Shown piece after piece: positions 27,038 through 36,337 of a stretch of 64,000 nucleotides of DNA (positions within the stretch are counted from its first letter, which is position 1; each line of letters starts with the position of its first letter). The notes below the pieces were generated by a model, which was given only the letters and a program-made list of their open reading frames with translations, ran no database searches and was not told where the DNA came from. The translations under genes were made by a program, and so were the position numbers. This DNA comes from CAYMPH01 sp964529415 (GTDB taxonomy: Bacteria; Spirochaetota; UBA4802; UBA5550), in the NCBI GenBank assembly GCA_964529415.1, contig CAZGWD010000003.1, positions 186,001 through 250,000 of the forward strand, written 5' to 3'.

Positions 27038-30000
27038 CTAAAAAAACTTCTGCAAGGTTGACATTAGAAGAACAAGCAGCCCTTCCCTGTCATCTCTCAG
27101 AAATATATGCCCGCCTTTCATTACATTCATCTTGAATTCTTTTGTTGAATGTTTATCCCATGCATTTACCTGATCAACAGTAAATACTGTATCCTTATCC
27201 CCTGCAAAAGCAATAAGCGGACAATCAAGAGGCTTGTCAGACTTGGCATCATACCTGTATCTTTTACCCATGATTATATCTGCTTTGATGGATGGCAGCA
27301 TTTCTTTCATGAGGTTTTTATTTGAAAGAACTTCCTCAGGAATTTCAAGGTTTCTCATATGCTGATAAATTCCTTTAGTGGTATCAGCATCATCGCTTCT
27401 GATATCTTCTTCCTTAAGATTCTCTATAATTTTAAACGGACTCTTAAGATGAGGAGCTATCCAGCCTCCAGCAAAAAATACAGATGGAAGCTTGTTGTAT
27501 TTATTCTTGATATGGTTCGCAAATTTAAATGCAATACCAGCTCCAATACTGTGCCCGTAGAATGAAAAAGGAATATCAAGTAAAGGCTCAATAGTCTCGC
27601 CCATGATTCGAATCAGATCTTCAACATCATCGATCGGATTCTCATCGCTTCTTTCCTCTCTGCCCGGATACTGAACCGCGCATACTTCAACCTCTGCAGG
27701 GAGAGTGTCCGCCCATGTAGAGAATGTTGATGCACCGCCTGCCATGTAAGGGAAGCAGAACAATCTGTGCTTGGCTTTAGGGTTAATTCCTCTTCTGACA
27801 AACCATTTATCAACATCAGATTTTGAATGGTGAGCATCATCTGCACCGCTTCCGGCTTCAGCTGATAAATCTCCCATCTCATTCAATAATAAATTGGAAA
27901 GCTCATTTATGCTCGGTCCTCTCATGATTTTCATCATTGAGAATTCCACATCAAGATGCACGTGAATCCAGTTTCTCAGCTGATTTGCCATAAGAGAATC
28001 AAGTCCCATGTTGTTGATCGGTGTTTCAGGGTCAATCTTGGCTGCAGACGCTCCGAGAATCCTTGCTATAGTTTCCGTAACATGCTTCTTAAGTATCTCA
28101 ATTTTCTTGGATGCTTCAGCTTCGGCAATAGCTTTTCTTAAACTGTCCCCGCCGCCTTTTTTCTTGTCATCAGATGAAACAAAAAGATGCGCGAATCTAT
28201 GCGAGCTCTTGTCTTTAATATAATATTTGCCGAGTTCCTGCCAGTCAACTGCAAACGCAGACTTGTGAGGATGTCCCTGCATAACAATTCTGTTAATTGC
28301 ATCCAGGCACTGTTCAGGAGTAAATGTTCTCCATCCCTGACTTGATAGAATAGTTCCAACTTTTTCGCTTCTTGAAACAAATCCGACATTGGAAATAGCT
28401 CCCCAGCTGATTGTAGTAGCCTTGAAACCGTTTGCCTGCCTGTAATACGAGAACATATCAAGGAAAAGATTGGCTGCAGCATAGTTGCTCTGGGCAGGCG
28501 TGCCATACTCAGCTGCAATAGATGAGAATGATATGAAGAAATCTACCAGCTCATTTGCTATATTATTGTGCAGATTCCATGCTCCCATCACTTTAGGTCG
28601 GATAGCAACCATGAATTTTTCATGTGTCATATCAGGTAAAATCGCATCTTCAAGTACAAGTGCGCTGTTCACAACTCCGCGAACAGGAGGCATCTCTTTT
28701 TTAATTTTCTGGAAAAGATCGAACATCGCGGTCTTGTCAGCAGCATCGACCTTGGCTTCCATAGCGTGTACACCGCGTGTTTTTAAAGACTCAAGAAAAG
28801 CCTTAGCCTCATCAGTTTTAGCTCCGCTTCTTCCGATCAGAACAAGATTTTTAGCGCCTTTATCAGCAAGCCATCCAGCAACAGTCATTCCGAGTCCTGA
28901 GAGACCTCCTACTACAACATAGGTTCCGTCTTCTCTCATAATGTCAGAAATATCCGGTGAAGGATTAACATAAAGCTCTTCGCCTTTTATCTTTATGACA
29001 ACTTTTCCTGTGTGTCTTGCGCTTGCCATTTCCCTGAATGCATCAACTACATCAGCAATTTTAAAAGAAACAAATGGATGCGGTTCAGCAGATTCACCTC
29101 CGAAGAAAGTCATCATCTCTGTAATTACTCTTTCACAAAGAGCAGGCTTTTCATTCAGAAGTTTGTCTATATCAACTGCAGAATATGTCAGGTTGTTCCA
29201 GAAAGGACGCAGACTCAGTCTGCTGTTTTCATAAATATCAGTCTTTCCTATTTCAATAAATCTTCCGTATTTGCTCAGAATGCTCATGCTTTTATAAATA
29301 GCATCACCGGAAAGGGAGTTAAGAATAATATCAACACCCTCGCCGTTTGTATCGCGCATAATCTCTTCAGCAAACTTCAGGCTTCTTGAATCATAAACAT
29401 GTTTTACACCGATTGATTTAAGAAACGCACGTTTCTCTTCGCTTCCTGCTGTTGCGAAAACTTCAGCGCCGATCTGCTGTGCAAGACGGACACCAGCAAG
29501 ACCAACACCGCCGCTTCCTGCATGGATTAAAACTTTCTCGCCCTCTTCCATTCTTCCGGGATAAATCAGCGAGTAATAAGCTGTAATATAAGCAAACGGA
29601 AGTGTTGCAGCTTCTTCATGAGTCATATTTGAAGGTTTCTTATATGCATATCCGCTTTTTGTAATTGCAAAAGAGGCGAATGTATCAGCTGCTATTGCAA
29701 CCACCTCATCTCCTATTTTCCATCCGTCAACACCAGCACCAAGAGCTGTTACAATACCGGAACATTCCATTCCGAAATGCTTTCCAGTGTAGCCGCCTTT
29801 TGGCGCATCCTCATGAAGCATTCCTGTTGCAATCATTACATCTTTAAAGTTAAGAGCTGAAGCACAAACCTGTATTTCAATTTCGCCCTTGCCGGGAGTT
29901 TTCCTTGATGTTTCCTCAAGTCTCAGATTATCAAGAATTCCCTGATCGTGCATTATAAGATGGAAAGGAGTAACACCTGCAGTAATTTTCTTAAGAGATT

Positions 30001-33000
30001 TTTTCGCTTCCTCTTTAGGATCAACGTGAACATATTTATGCAGATATCTGGTCTTGCCCCTCAGAGCAACTTCCTCCATCTGATCATCAGCACATATCTC
30101 TTTTAAGAGAGAATCAAGCTCAACAGCAGGTGTTTCATGGCTGATATCAATCACAGTCGCGCCGAGATGCTGGTGCTCATGCATCATTGATCTTGCCATA
30201 CCCCATACTCCGGCCTGTGAAGGTGATATATGCTTTAAATCTCCGATATGGGTTGCGCCGGATGTTACTATCCATAAATGAGGAGCCTTTTCATCTGTAT
30301 TTCTGAAAAGCTCGCGAAGCATATTAAGCACGCTTGAACATCCAAGTGCATAAGCTTCTTCAAGATTTTCATTGGTTATCTGCTCTGTAGGAACATGATT
30401 CAGATTCCAAAGATGCACTATGCCTCTGAGATCTTTGGCTTCCTTAAGTTCCATTTTTTCAAAAATTTTAGCCATATCTGACTGGCTGTAAGGGCTTGCT
30501 GTAAAGACTCCATTGCCATTATCTGCAAAGCTCTCTCCAGGAAAAACTGATATAACCTTTTCCCCTCTGGAAGAAAGTTCTTTAACAAGATAATCTCCAG
30601 CGCCTTTCTTGTCATTAAATACAAGCCAGTTATGCGAACCGTTTGCTGATTCAGGAAGTTCCGCTTTCTGCTCAACAATTTCATAGTCCCTGTTCCTCGC
30701 CATAATAACAGTCTGGGCAGATACAGCACTTGCACCTGCATCTGTTATGCCGTATACAGAATGATATCCTGTGGATTTGAGCATTTTTTCCCATTTATTA
30801 AAAGGCATTGTAGGATGATCAGGTCTGAGATCATAATCCTCAAACATCCACCATCCTTCTGTTAGACCGAATACAAGGTCAACCCACCATGGGCACTGTG
30901 AAACTTCGAGCATTATAAGAAGTCCGTTCGGAGCAAGAAGATTCTGAACGTGTGTTAGAGTGCTTGCAATGTTCGGTGTAGCGTGAACAACATCGGATGC
31001 TATTACAAGGTCATATGAATTAGGTACAACGCCCTGCTCTTCAAGATCCTTGCTTATATCAAGAATTTTATACTGTATAAAAGGATAATCTGCAAATCTC
31101 TCTTCTGCTTTCATCATGAACATCGGAGAAAGGTCAGTGTAGAGATAATTTGTTCTGTCTGCAGGAAGAATAGGCAGAACAACATTTGTCATAGATCCTG
31201 TTCCAGCTCCAACCTCTGCAATTCTTAAAGTTTTATCAGCAGGAAGATTTTTCAGAAGTTCAGAAAGAGCTTCCCTTACCATCTCATTGTATTTTTTGAA
31301 TGAATGGCTTTCCTGGTAGAATTTAACTGTATTTTCCCACTCTTCATCAGGGAATAGAAGCTCAACAGGATCAACTTTACCTGTGAAAATATCAGCAAGG
31401 AAAGGTCCGCACTTGCCGAGCATGTTCAGTTCATGTATGAAAGCCGGATATTTTGCATAAAGATCATTGTAGAAAGTAATGCTGCTTATAGCTTCAGGTT
31501 TTTTAAGCACCTTCCAGCCTTTGGCAGTTTTTTCAAATGTACCATATTCAGCAAGAAGATCAAGAGTACGCTTGACAAGCTTGGGCATATATCCCTTGAT
31601 AATGCCGAATTCAGAAACAAATGAATCCATTGTGAATTCATGACCAATTTCAAATTTAAAACCAAGATCATATAAGCACTTCTCTATATATCTGATTGTT
31701 AAAATATTAAGCTGAGGCTCAAATTCTGTATCATATAGAATTTTCTCAGCGCCGAGCCTTTTTGATTCAATGTAATCTTTTATGAAGCCTGAAACAGATG
31801 CAGGTTCCGGAATATACTCACCCGGCTTTCTTGACTTGATCTGGTCAGCTCTTTCTGCAACATTCCACTGATATTCATAAATATGATTGTCGATATTTTT
31901 ATCGTCTTCGCCTCTTGTTCCCTCGATGTATCTGCATCTGAAACCGTCAATATCAAGGCAAAGCTCGCCGTTTTCATCATATATTCTAAGCTCGCCTGTA
32001 ACAAACATGCCTGCAATTTCTTTTAGTCTTCCATATGAATAAAGCTTGAGTGTAGGCTTTTTATAGAATCTGATTTTGTCGATATGAACAGGAACCATAA
32101 CTCCGAGCTTCTCACCCTCTGGAACTGGAACGCTTCCGAAAAGTGCCTGAAAACAAGCATCAAGAATTGCCGGATGGAAATTAAACTGCTCAATTCCATG
32201 CACAATTGACTCAGGAACATGAAGCTCTCCAAGAGCCTCACCAAGATATTTCTCGCCTTTAGCGCTATGTCTCCAGCATTTTGTTACTGATCTGAATGTC
32301 GGTCCGAGCAGAAGTCCGTCTTTGTACAGTTCATCGTACATCGGCTCAAAGTCTACAGGCTCAGTGCATCTTGCCTTGATATAATCAAGTGAAACTTTCT
32401 CAAGCTCGAATTCCTCATCAAGGTGACGAAGCTTTCCATAGATGTGTCTTGTCCATGAATCCTTTTCGCTCTTCCTGCTGAAAATTCCGAATGAGCCGTC
32501 TGAAGCTGAAAGATTAAACTGAATTTCTGGAGGATTTCCATCGTCCGGAAGATACACAGCCTTTTTAAAATTTATGTCTTCTATAAATCTGAACTTATCC
32601 CCGAAAGCCTGCATACCGCAAGTCAGGGCAAGCTCGCATGATCCTGCTCCAGGGAAGATGATCGGTCCCTGAACCTTATGGTCTTCTATATATGGATACA
32701 ATCTTTTATCGAGCTGAATGTCGAACAGGTGATCGTTGCTGTTTACAGCATTATCTCTGTGAATTCTCACATGTGGGTGAATTCTCTTGCCGAACCTGTT
32801 TTCTTTAGATTCAACAGATTCAAGCCACAGGCTTTCTTTTGCAAATGAGTATAATGGAAGGTCAATAAATTTTCCTTCACCAGCAACCTTCACTGTATCA
32901 AGAGCATAACCTGTTGTATAGATCTGTCCGATACCGGAAGTAAGCATAAGTTTTTCATTATCTTTTCTTCTCAGAGATGGAACTATTGCGCCTTTTTTGC

Positions 33001-35500
33001 TGAGCTCTTCAAATGTATCGCTTATGCTTGCAGAAAGAATCGGATGCGGAGCAATTTCAACGAAAATTGAATAACCGTCTCTCATCATTTCCTTAACTGC
33101 ATGATAAAAAAGAACTGTTTCCCTGATATTTCTATACCATAGATCAGCATTAAGAGTTTTGCCGTCAATCTGCTTTCCTGTAACTGCGGAATACAGAGGA
33201 GTTGATTCCTTGGAAGTCTTGACTTTTCCAACTGATTTCAGGAATTCATCCTTTATAACATCAAGGTAATGGCTGTGGAAAGGAACATCCACTTTAAGAA
33301 ATCTGTTGAATACGTCTTTTTTCTCAAGATCAGCTGCAATTTTCTCAAGAGATTCTGTATCGCCTGAGAGAGTCAGCATTTTCGGACCGTTTATAACTGC
33401 AACGCAGACAAGGCCGTTATAAGGTTCAACAACCTTCTGTGCTTCAGCCTGTTTTAAAGCTACAGCAAGCATTTTGCCTTTTCCTGCAGCAACAGACTGG
33501 CTCTTGCTTCTCCAGTAAATAAGCCTTGTTGCTTCGCTCAGATCGATAGACCCGGATGCGTAAGCTGCAGCAACTTCACCAATACTGTGGCCTACAATAC
33601 CGTCAGGATTAACTCCCATTGATTTCCACATTTCAGTCAATCCAACCTGAACTGCAAAAATTAGAGGCTGTGCGATTTCAGTTTCATTTACCCTTGAGGT
33701 TTTTTCATCTTTCAGAAATTCTTTTATTAAAGAGCTGTTCTCTTTTTTCAGCCAGCCGAGTTCTTTCAGAATTGCATCAATATCTTCTATAACTTTTTTG
33801 AATACAGGCTCTGATTCATAAAGCTCCCTGCCCATTCCCCACCACTGAGGCCCCTGTCCTGAATATACAAAAGCAAGTTTAGGTTTTGCATCAGGTCCGA
33901 AAGTTACACGGGATGAAGCCAACCCCTGACGCGCCTCGCCATTTACAAAAGCTGTAAGTTTTTCAATCAGATCCTCTTTGGTTGAAGCAGCAATTGCAAG
34001 TCTGTGGTCATGGTGCGTTCTTCTTGTAAGTGCAGTGTAGCAGATGTCCTGTAGAGATTCTTTTGTTTCTGAAACAAATTTAATATATTTATTTGCATTA
34101 TCTTTCAATGACTGCGCGCTTTTAGCTGAAAGAACAAGAAGATGCATTCCCTTATCTGCCTTTTTAGCTGCTTTTTCAGCTTTCTTTTCATAGCCTTTAA
34201 GAACGATATGCGCATTAGCTCCGCCGAATCCGAAAGAGTTAATACCTGTGTACATATCATTTTTATCTTTTATTGCAGGCCAGTCAATCAGATCAACCGG
34301 AACTTCTATATTGTATTCTTTGAATTTTATTTTAGGATTAGGATTTTTGAAGTGAAGGTTTTTAGGAATTTTTTTGTATTTCATTGCCATAAGAAGTTTT
34401 ATAAGTCCAGCCATACCTGAAGCAGGCTCTAGGTGCCCAACATTTGTTTTAACTGTACCTACAACAACTTTTTCGCCTTTCTTCTTTTTAGATCCGATAA
34501 CTTCTCCAATGGAAGTACATTCTATCGGGTCTCCAACTGCAGTTCCTGTACCATGAGCTTCTATATACTGTACAAGGGAAGGATCAATTCCTGCTCTGCT
34601 GTAAGCATCATTCATAACATCAATCTGGGCTTCCTGACGGGGCATGTGAAGTCCGTCTGAAGCGCCATCCTGGTTTGTTGCGCTGCTTAATATCAGGCCA
34701 TAAATTTTATCTCCATCTCTTTCTGCAGCAGAAAGAGGCTTGAGAACAGCAACTCCGATTCCTTCGCTTCTAATATAACCGTTTGCAGACTCATCAAATG
34801 CTTTAGATCTTCCATCAGGTGACAGAAATCCGCCCTTGCTGAAACTCATTGCAGTTTCAGGCCTGATAATCATGTTTACTCCGCCTGCAAGAGCCATTTC
34901 GCATTCGTCATTCCAGATGCTGCGTGTTGCATTGTGCAATGCTATAAGTGAAGAAGAACAGGCTGTATCAACTGTGTAGCTTGGTCCCCTGAAATCATAA
35001 ACATATGAAATCCTGTTTGTAACAATCGAGTTTGAACCACCGCCTACAGTATTTCCTGTTATAGTAACATGTTCAGCAGGGGAAAGCCAGCCTAAAGAGC
35101 CGTAATCAGTTGCAGAAACGCCCATGAATACACCGACATTTTTTCCCTTGATTTTATTAAGATCAAGTCCTGCATCTTCCAGCGCTTCGTAGCTAACTTC
35201 AAGAGCAAGTCTCTGCTGAGGATCCATTCGAATTGCCTCTTTTGGAGCAATACTGAAAAACTGAGCATCAAATTTATCTATATCATTAATAAACCCGCCC
35301 CATTTTACACTGATTTTTCCAGGCATATTATAATCAGGGTGATAATATTTCTCATTATCCCATCTATCAGCAGGAATTTCTGTGATTGCATCAACTCCCG
35401 GAGCTAAAACCTTGTCCCAGAATTCTTCAGGGGAATTAGCATTACCAGGCATTTTACATCCAAGACCGATTATGGCTATTGGTTCATTCTTTTTTGGCAT
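27038..35500 (-). CDS. Iterative fully reducing type I polyketide synthase with C-methyltransferase and thioesterase
   Basis: A single module of 2820 residues. KS has Cys181 (DTACSSSLIA), His316 (EAHGTGT) and His356 (NVGHLEPA). AT Ser639 lies in GHSIGEVAAAYASG, with VPFHSHY suggesting malonyl-CoA. DH carries His941 in DHKVQGPIIFPGAG and Asp1114. The C-methyltransferase has EVGAGTGSMTNV (about 1429). A structural KR half (about 1620-1830), ER (SGGVGLAGVRLAQQ, about 1995) and KR (VVGGLSGLGMTVAGW; S, Y and N of the active site near 2326-2344) follow. ACP Ser2502 is in GLDSL, and a type II-like thioesterase has Ser2651 in GHSIGAG. It should build a saturated, methyl-branched fatty acid-like chain and release it by hydrolysis. 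PPTase, carboxylase and a small membrane protein follow on the same strand. The start has GAGG about 11 nt upstream. Confidence 0.94.
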   Translation of the reverse strand: MPKKNEPIAIIGLGCKMPGNANSPEEFWDKVLAPGVDAITEIPADRWDNEKYYHPDYNMPGKISVKWGGFINDIDKFDAQFFSIAPKEAIRMDPQQRLALEVSYEALEDAGLDLNKIKGKNVGVFMGVSATDYGSLGWLSPAEHVTITGNTVGGGSNSIVTNRISYVYDFRGPSYTVDTACSSSLIALHNATRSIWNDECEMALAGGVNMIIRPETAMSFSKGGFLSPDGRSKAFDESANGYIRSEGIGVAVLKPLSAAERDGDKIYGLILSSATNQDGASDGLHMPRQEAQIDVMNDAYSRAGIDPSLVQYIEAHGTGTAVGDPIECTSIGEVIGSKKKKGEKVVVGTVKTNVGHLEPASGMAGLIKLLMAMKYKKIPKNLHFKNPNPKIKFKEYNIEVPVDLIDWPAIKDKNDMYTGINSFGFGGANAHIVLKGYEKKAEKAAKKADKGMHLLVLSAKSAQSLKDNANKYIKFVSETKESLQDICYTALTRRTHHDHRLAIAASTKEDLIEKLTAFVNGEARQGLASSRVTFGPDAKPKLAFVYSGQGPQWWGMGRELYESEPVFKKVIEDIDAILKELGWLKKENSSLIKEFLKDEKTSRVNETEIAQPLIFAVQVGLTEMWKSMGVNPDGIVGHSIGEVAAAYASGSIDLSEATRLIYWRSKSQSVAAGKGKMLAVALKQAEAQKVVEPYNGLVCVAVINGPKMLTLSGDTESLEKIAADLEKKDVFNRFLKVDVPFHSHYLDVIKDEFLKSVGKVKTSKESTPLYSAVTGKQIDGKTLNADLWYRNIRETVLFYHAVKEMMRDGYSIFVEIAPHPILSASISDTFEELSKKGAIVPSLRRKDNEKLMLTSGIGQIYTTGYALDTVKVAGEGKFIDLPLYSFAKESLWLESVESKENRFGKRIHPHVRIHRDNAVNSNDHLFDIQLDKRLYPYIEDHKVQGPIIFPGAGSCELALTCGMQAFGDKFRFIEDINFKKAVYLPDDGNPPEIQFNLSASDGSFGIFSRKSEKDSWTRHIYGKLRHLDEEFELEKVSLDYIKARCTEPVDFEPMYDELYKDGLLLGPTFRSVTKCWRHSAKGEKYLGEALGELHVPESIVHGIEQFNFHPAILDACFQALFGSVPVPEGEKLGVMVPVHIDKIRFYKKPTLKLYSYGRLKEIAGMFVTGELRIYDENGELCLDIDGFRCRYIEGTRGEDDKNIDNHIYEYQWNVAERADQIKSRKPGEYIPEPASVSGFIKDYIESKRLGAEKILYDTEFEPQLNILTIRYIEKCLYDLGFKFEIGHEFTMDSFVSEFGIIKGYMPKLVKRTLDLLAEYGTFEKTAKGWKVLKKPEAISSITFYNDLYAKYPAFIHELNMLGKCGPFLADIFTGKVDPVELLFPDEEWENTVKFYQESHSFKKYNEMVREALSELLKNLPADKTLRIAEVGAGTGSMTNVVLPILPADRTNYLYTDLSPMFMMKAEERFADYPFIQYKILDISKDLEEQGVVPNSYDLVIASDVVHATPNIASTLTHVQNLLAPNGLLIMLEVSQCPWWVDLVFGLTEGWWMFEDYDLRPDHPTMPFNKWEKMLKSTGYHSVYGITDAGASAVSAQTVIMARNRDYEIVEQKAELPESANGSHNWLVFNDKKGAGDYLVKELSSRGEKVISVFPGESFADNGNGVFTASPYSQSDMAKIFEKMELKEAKDLRGIVHLWNLNHVPTEQITNENLEEAYALGCSSVLNMLRELFRNTDEKAPHLWIVTSGATHIGDLKHISPSQAGVWGMARSMMHEHQHLGATVIDISHETPAVELDSLLKEICADDQMEEVALRGKTRYLHKYVHVDPKEEAKKSLKKITAGVTPFHLIMHDQGILDNLRLEETSRKTPGKGEIEIQVCASALNFKDVMIATGMLHEDAPKGGYTGKHFGMECSGIVTALGAGVDGWKIGDEVVAIAADTFASFAITKSGYAYKKPSNMTHEEAATLPFAYITAYYSLIYPGRMEEGEKVLIHAGSGGVGLAGVRLAQQIGAEVFATAGSEEKRAFLKSIGVKHVYDSRSLKFAEEIMRDTNGEGVDIILNSLSGDAIYKSMSILSKYGRFIEIGKTDIYENSRLSLRPFWNNLTYSAVDIDKLLNEKPALCERVITEMMTFFGGESAEPHPFVSFKIADVVDAFREMASARHTGKVVIKIKGEELYVNPSPDISDIMREDGTYVVVGGLSGLGMTVAGWLADKGAKNLVLIGRSGAKTDEAKAFLESLKTRGVHAMEAKVDAADKTAMFDLFQKIKKEMPPVRGVVNSALVLEDAILPDMTHEKFMVAIRPKVMGAWNLHNNIANELVDFFISFSSIAAEYGTPAQSNYAAANLFLDMFSYYRQANGFKATTISWGAISNVGFVSRSEKVGTILSSQGWRTFTPEQCLDAINRIVMQGHPHKSAFAVDWQELGKYYIKDKSSHRFAHLFVSSDDKKKGGGDSLRKAIAEAEASKKIEILKKHVTETIARILGASAAKIDPETPINNMGLDSLMANQLRNWIHVHLDVEFSMMKIMRGPSINELSNLLLNEMGDLSAEAGSGADDAHHSKSDVDKWFVRRGINPKAKHRLFCFPYMAGGASTFSTWADTLPAEVEVCAVQYPGREERSDENPIDDVEDLIRIMGETIEPLLDIPFSFYGHSIGAGIAFKFANHIKNKYNKLPSVFFAGGWIAPHLKSPFKIIENLKEEDIRSDDADTTKGIYQHMRNLEIPEEVLSNKNLMKEMLPSIKADIIMGKRYRYDAKSDKPLDCPLIAFAGDKDTVFTVDQVNAWDKHSTKEFKMNVMKGGHIFLRDDREGLLVLLMSTLQKFF

Positions 35501-35527
35501 TTTTGGTAGATCCTCGCTTGTATTTTT

Positions 35528-35567
35528 ATTGGTAAATTTTTCTTTACCAATGTAAATTTTTTTTTAC
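35528..35567 (-). promoter_or_regulatory. GGTAAA/TTTACC dyad upstream of the PKS operon
   Basis: ATTGGTAAA-N6-TTTACCAAT (35528-35551) is a perfect 9-bp dyad 28 nt before the PKS start, followed at once by a second, weaker pair of the same half-sites (GTAAA ... TTTACC, to 35567). It looks like a double operator. No regulator gene lies next to it. Confidence 0.4.
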
Positions 35568-35748
35568 CTTATCAAAAACTAAGCTTATTTTTTCTATCCT
35601 TTTTTTTAACACTAAAAAAAAAATTAAAAAAACAGGCTATTTTGTTCTTTTTTAACGCTAAAAATGTATAAAACAGCAATAAATGTAAATATCTGAAAAT
35701 TTTAAAATTTATAAATATTTAGTCATATATATTAATTAAAATCCGTAC

Positions 35749-35777
35749 TTGACAAATTTCCGCAAAAAAGGGTTAAT
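35749..35777 (+). promoter_or_regulatory. Sigma70-like promoter of the radical SAM operon
   Basis: TTGACA at 35749-35754, a 17-nt spacer, then GTTAAT at 35772-35777. The start codon with GAGAGGAAACC follows 46 nt later. The -10 element is imperfect. Confidence 0.4.
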
Positions 35778-35823
35778 TAATATATTAAAAATGACAATAC
35801 AGTTGTGACAAAGAGAGGAAACC

Positions 35824-36285
35824 ATGGCAGCTAAAGAATTCGCAGAATACAAATACGGCACTACAACCAATTATTCAAAGGGTATACTGAATTTTATTGC
35901 AGTCTCCATGGCTATAGGAATAATCTTTACTGCAATTAATATAAATCCTTATGCTTTAGCATTAATTTTAATACCAATAATTATTATTATTTTAAACAAA
36001 CGCTCAGCATCCGTAAATTTAATTTTAATTGGGGGCAGATACCTGATCATTGGCACAAATGTGGTTTATTATAAAAACATTGAAAAGACTGAGCTTGATA
36101 AAAAAATTGGAAAATTCACATTAACCACAACTGAAGGAAATACTTATAATATCAACTCTGCCTCTTTTCCAACCAATGCAAGAAAGCCTGATAAAATTAA
36201 AATAAATAAAACAGCCAAGTTCGAAAAGGCAGTTGATAAAATAATTGCACGGCTTAAAGAAATAGCTCCGGGCAGCATTAAATAG
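35824..36285 (+). CDS. Two-helix membrane protein with C-terminal PH-like domain, unknown function
   Basis: A 153-residue protein not assigned to a named family. Residues about 20-42 and 43-57 are two adjacent hydrophobic helices (GILNFIAVSMAIGIIF; ALALILIPIIIIIL). The remaining 95 residues have a strand-rich pattern (NLILIGGRYLIIGTNVVYY, IGKFTLTTTEGNTYNI) and a final helix (FEKAVDKIIARLKEIA), resembling small bacterial PH-like domains on the cytoplasmic face. GAGAGGA precedes the ATG. It is first gene of the operon with the radical SAM/SPASM enzyme and the poly-Asn protein, 48 nt upstream of the enzyme gene, so it may be a membrane platform or transporter helper for that set; this is inference. 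Confidence 0.7.
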   Translation: MAAKEFAEYKYGTTTNYSKGILNFIAVSMAIGIIFTAININPYALALILIPIIIIILNKRSASVNLILIGGRYLIIGTNVVYYKNIEKTELDKKIGKFTLTTTEGNTYNINSASFPTNARKPDKIKINKTAKFEKAVDKIIARLKEIAPGSIK

Positions 36286-36298
36286 AAAGTAATTTCTT

Positions 36299-36337
36299 AT
36301 GAACGCCAAAACAATCAACCTATTCGGTAAAAAATGA
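36299..36337 (+). other. Twelve-codon upstream reading frame overlapping the radical SAM start
   Basis: ATG at 36299 opens MNAKTINLFGKK and its TGA overlaps the radical SAM ATG (ATGA). It may couple translation of the enzyme, whose own ribosome-binding site is poor. It has only a weak Shine-Dalgarno itself, so it could be chance. Confidence 0.25.

Larger units (their letters stand above)
35501..35823. other. Divergent control region between the PKS and radical SAM operons
   Basis: 323 nt, extremely AT-rich, no gene. Contains the GGTAAA dyads on the PKS side and a TTGACA promoter on the radical SAM side. The middle has long A and T tracts, which may bend the DNA. Confidence 0.55.

Noticed and set aside
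27600..27616. GATTCGAATC-like sequence resembling a tRNA T-loop
   Set aside because: It lies inside the thioesterase coding sequence and no cloverleaf can be drawn around it. No tRNA was found elsewhere.
27038..35500. PfaA-type polyunsaturated fatty acid synthase
   Set aside because: Only a single ACP is seen instead of a tandem array, cMT, ER and TE domains are in the same chain, and no pfaB, pfaC or pfaD partners adjoin.
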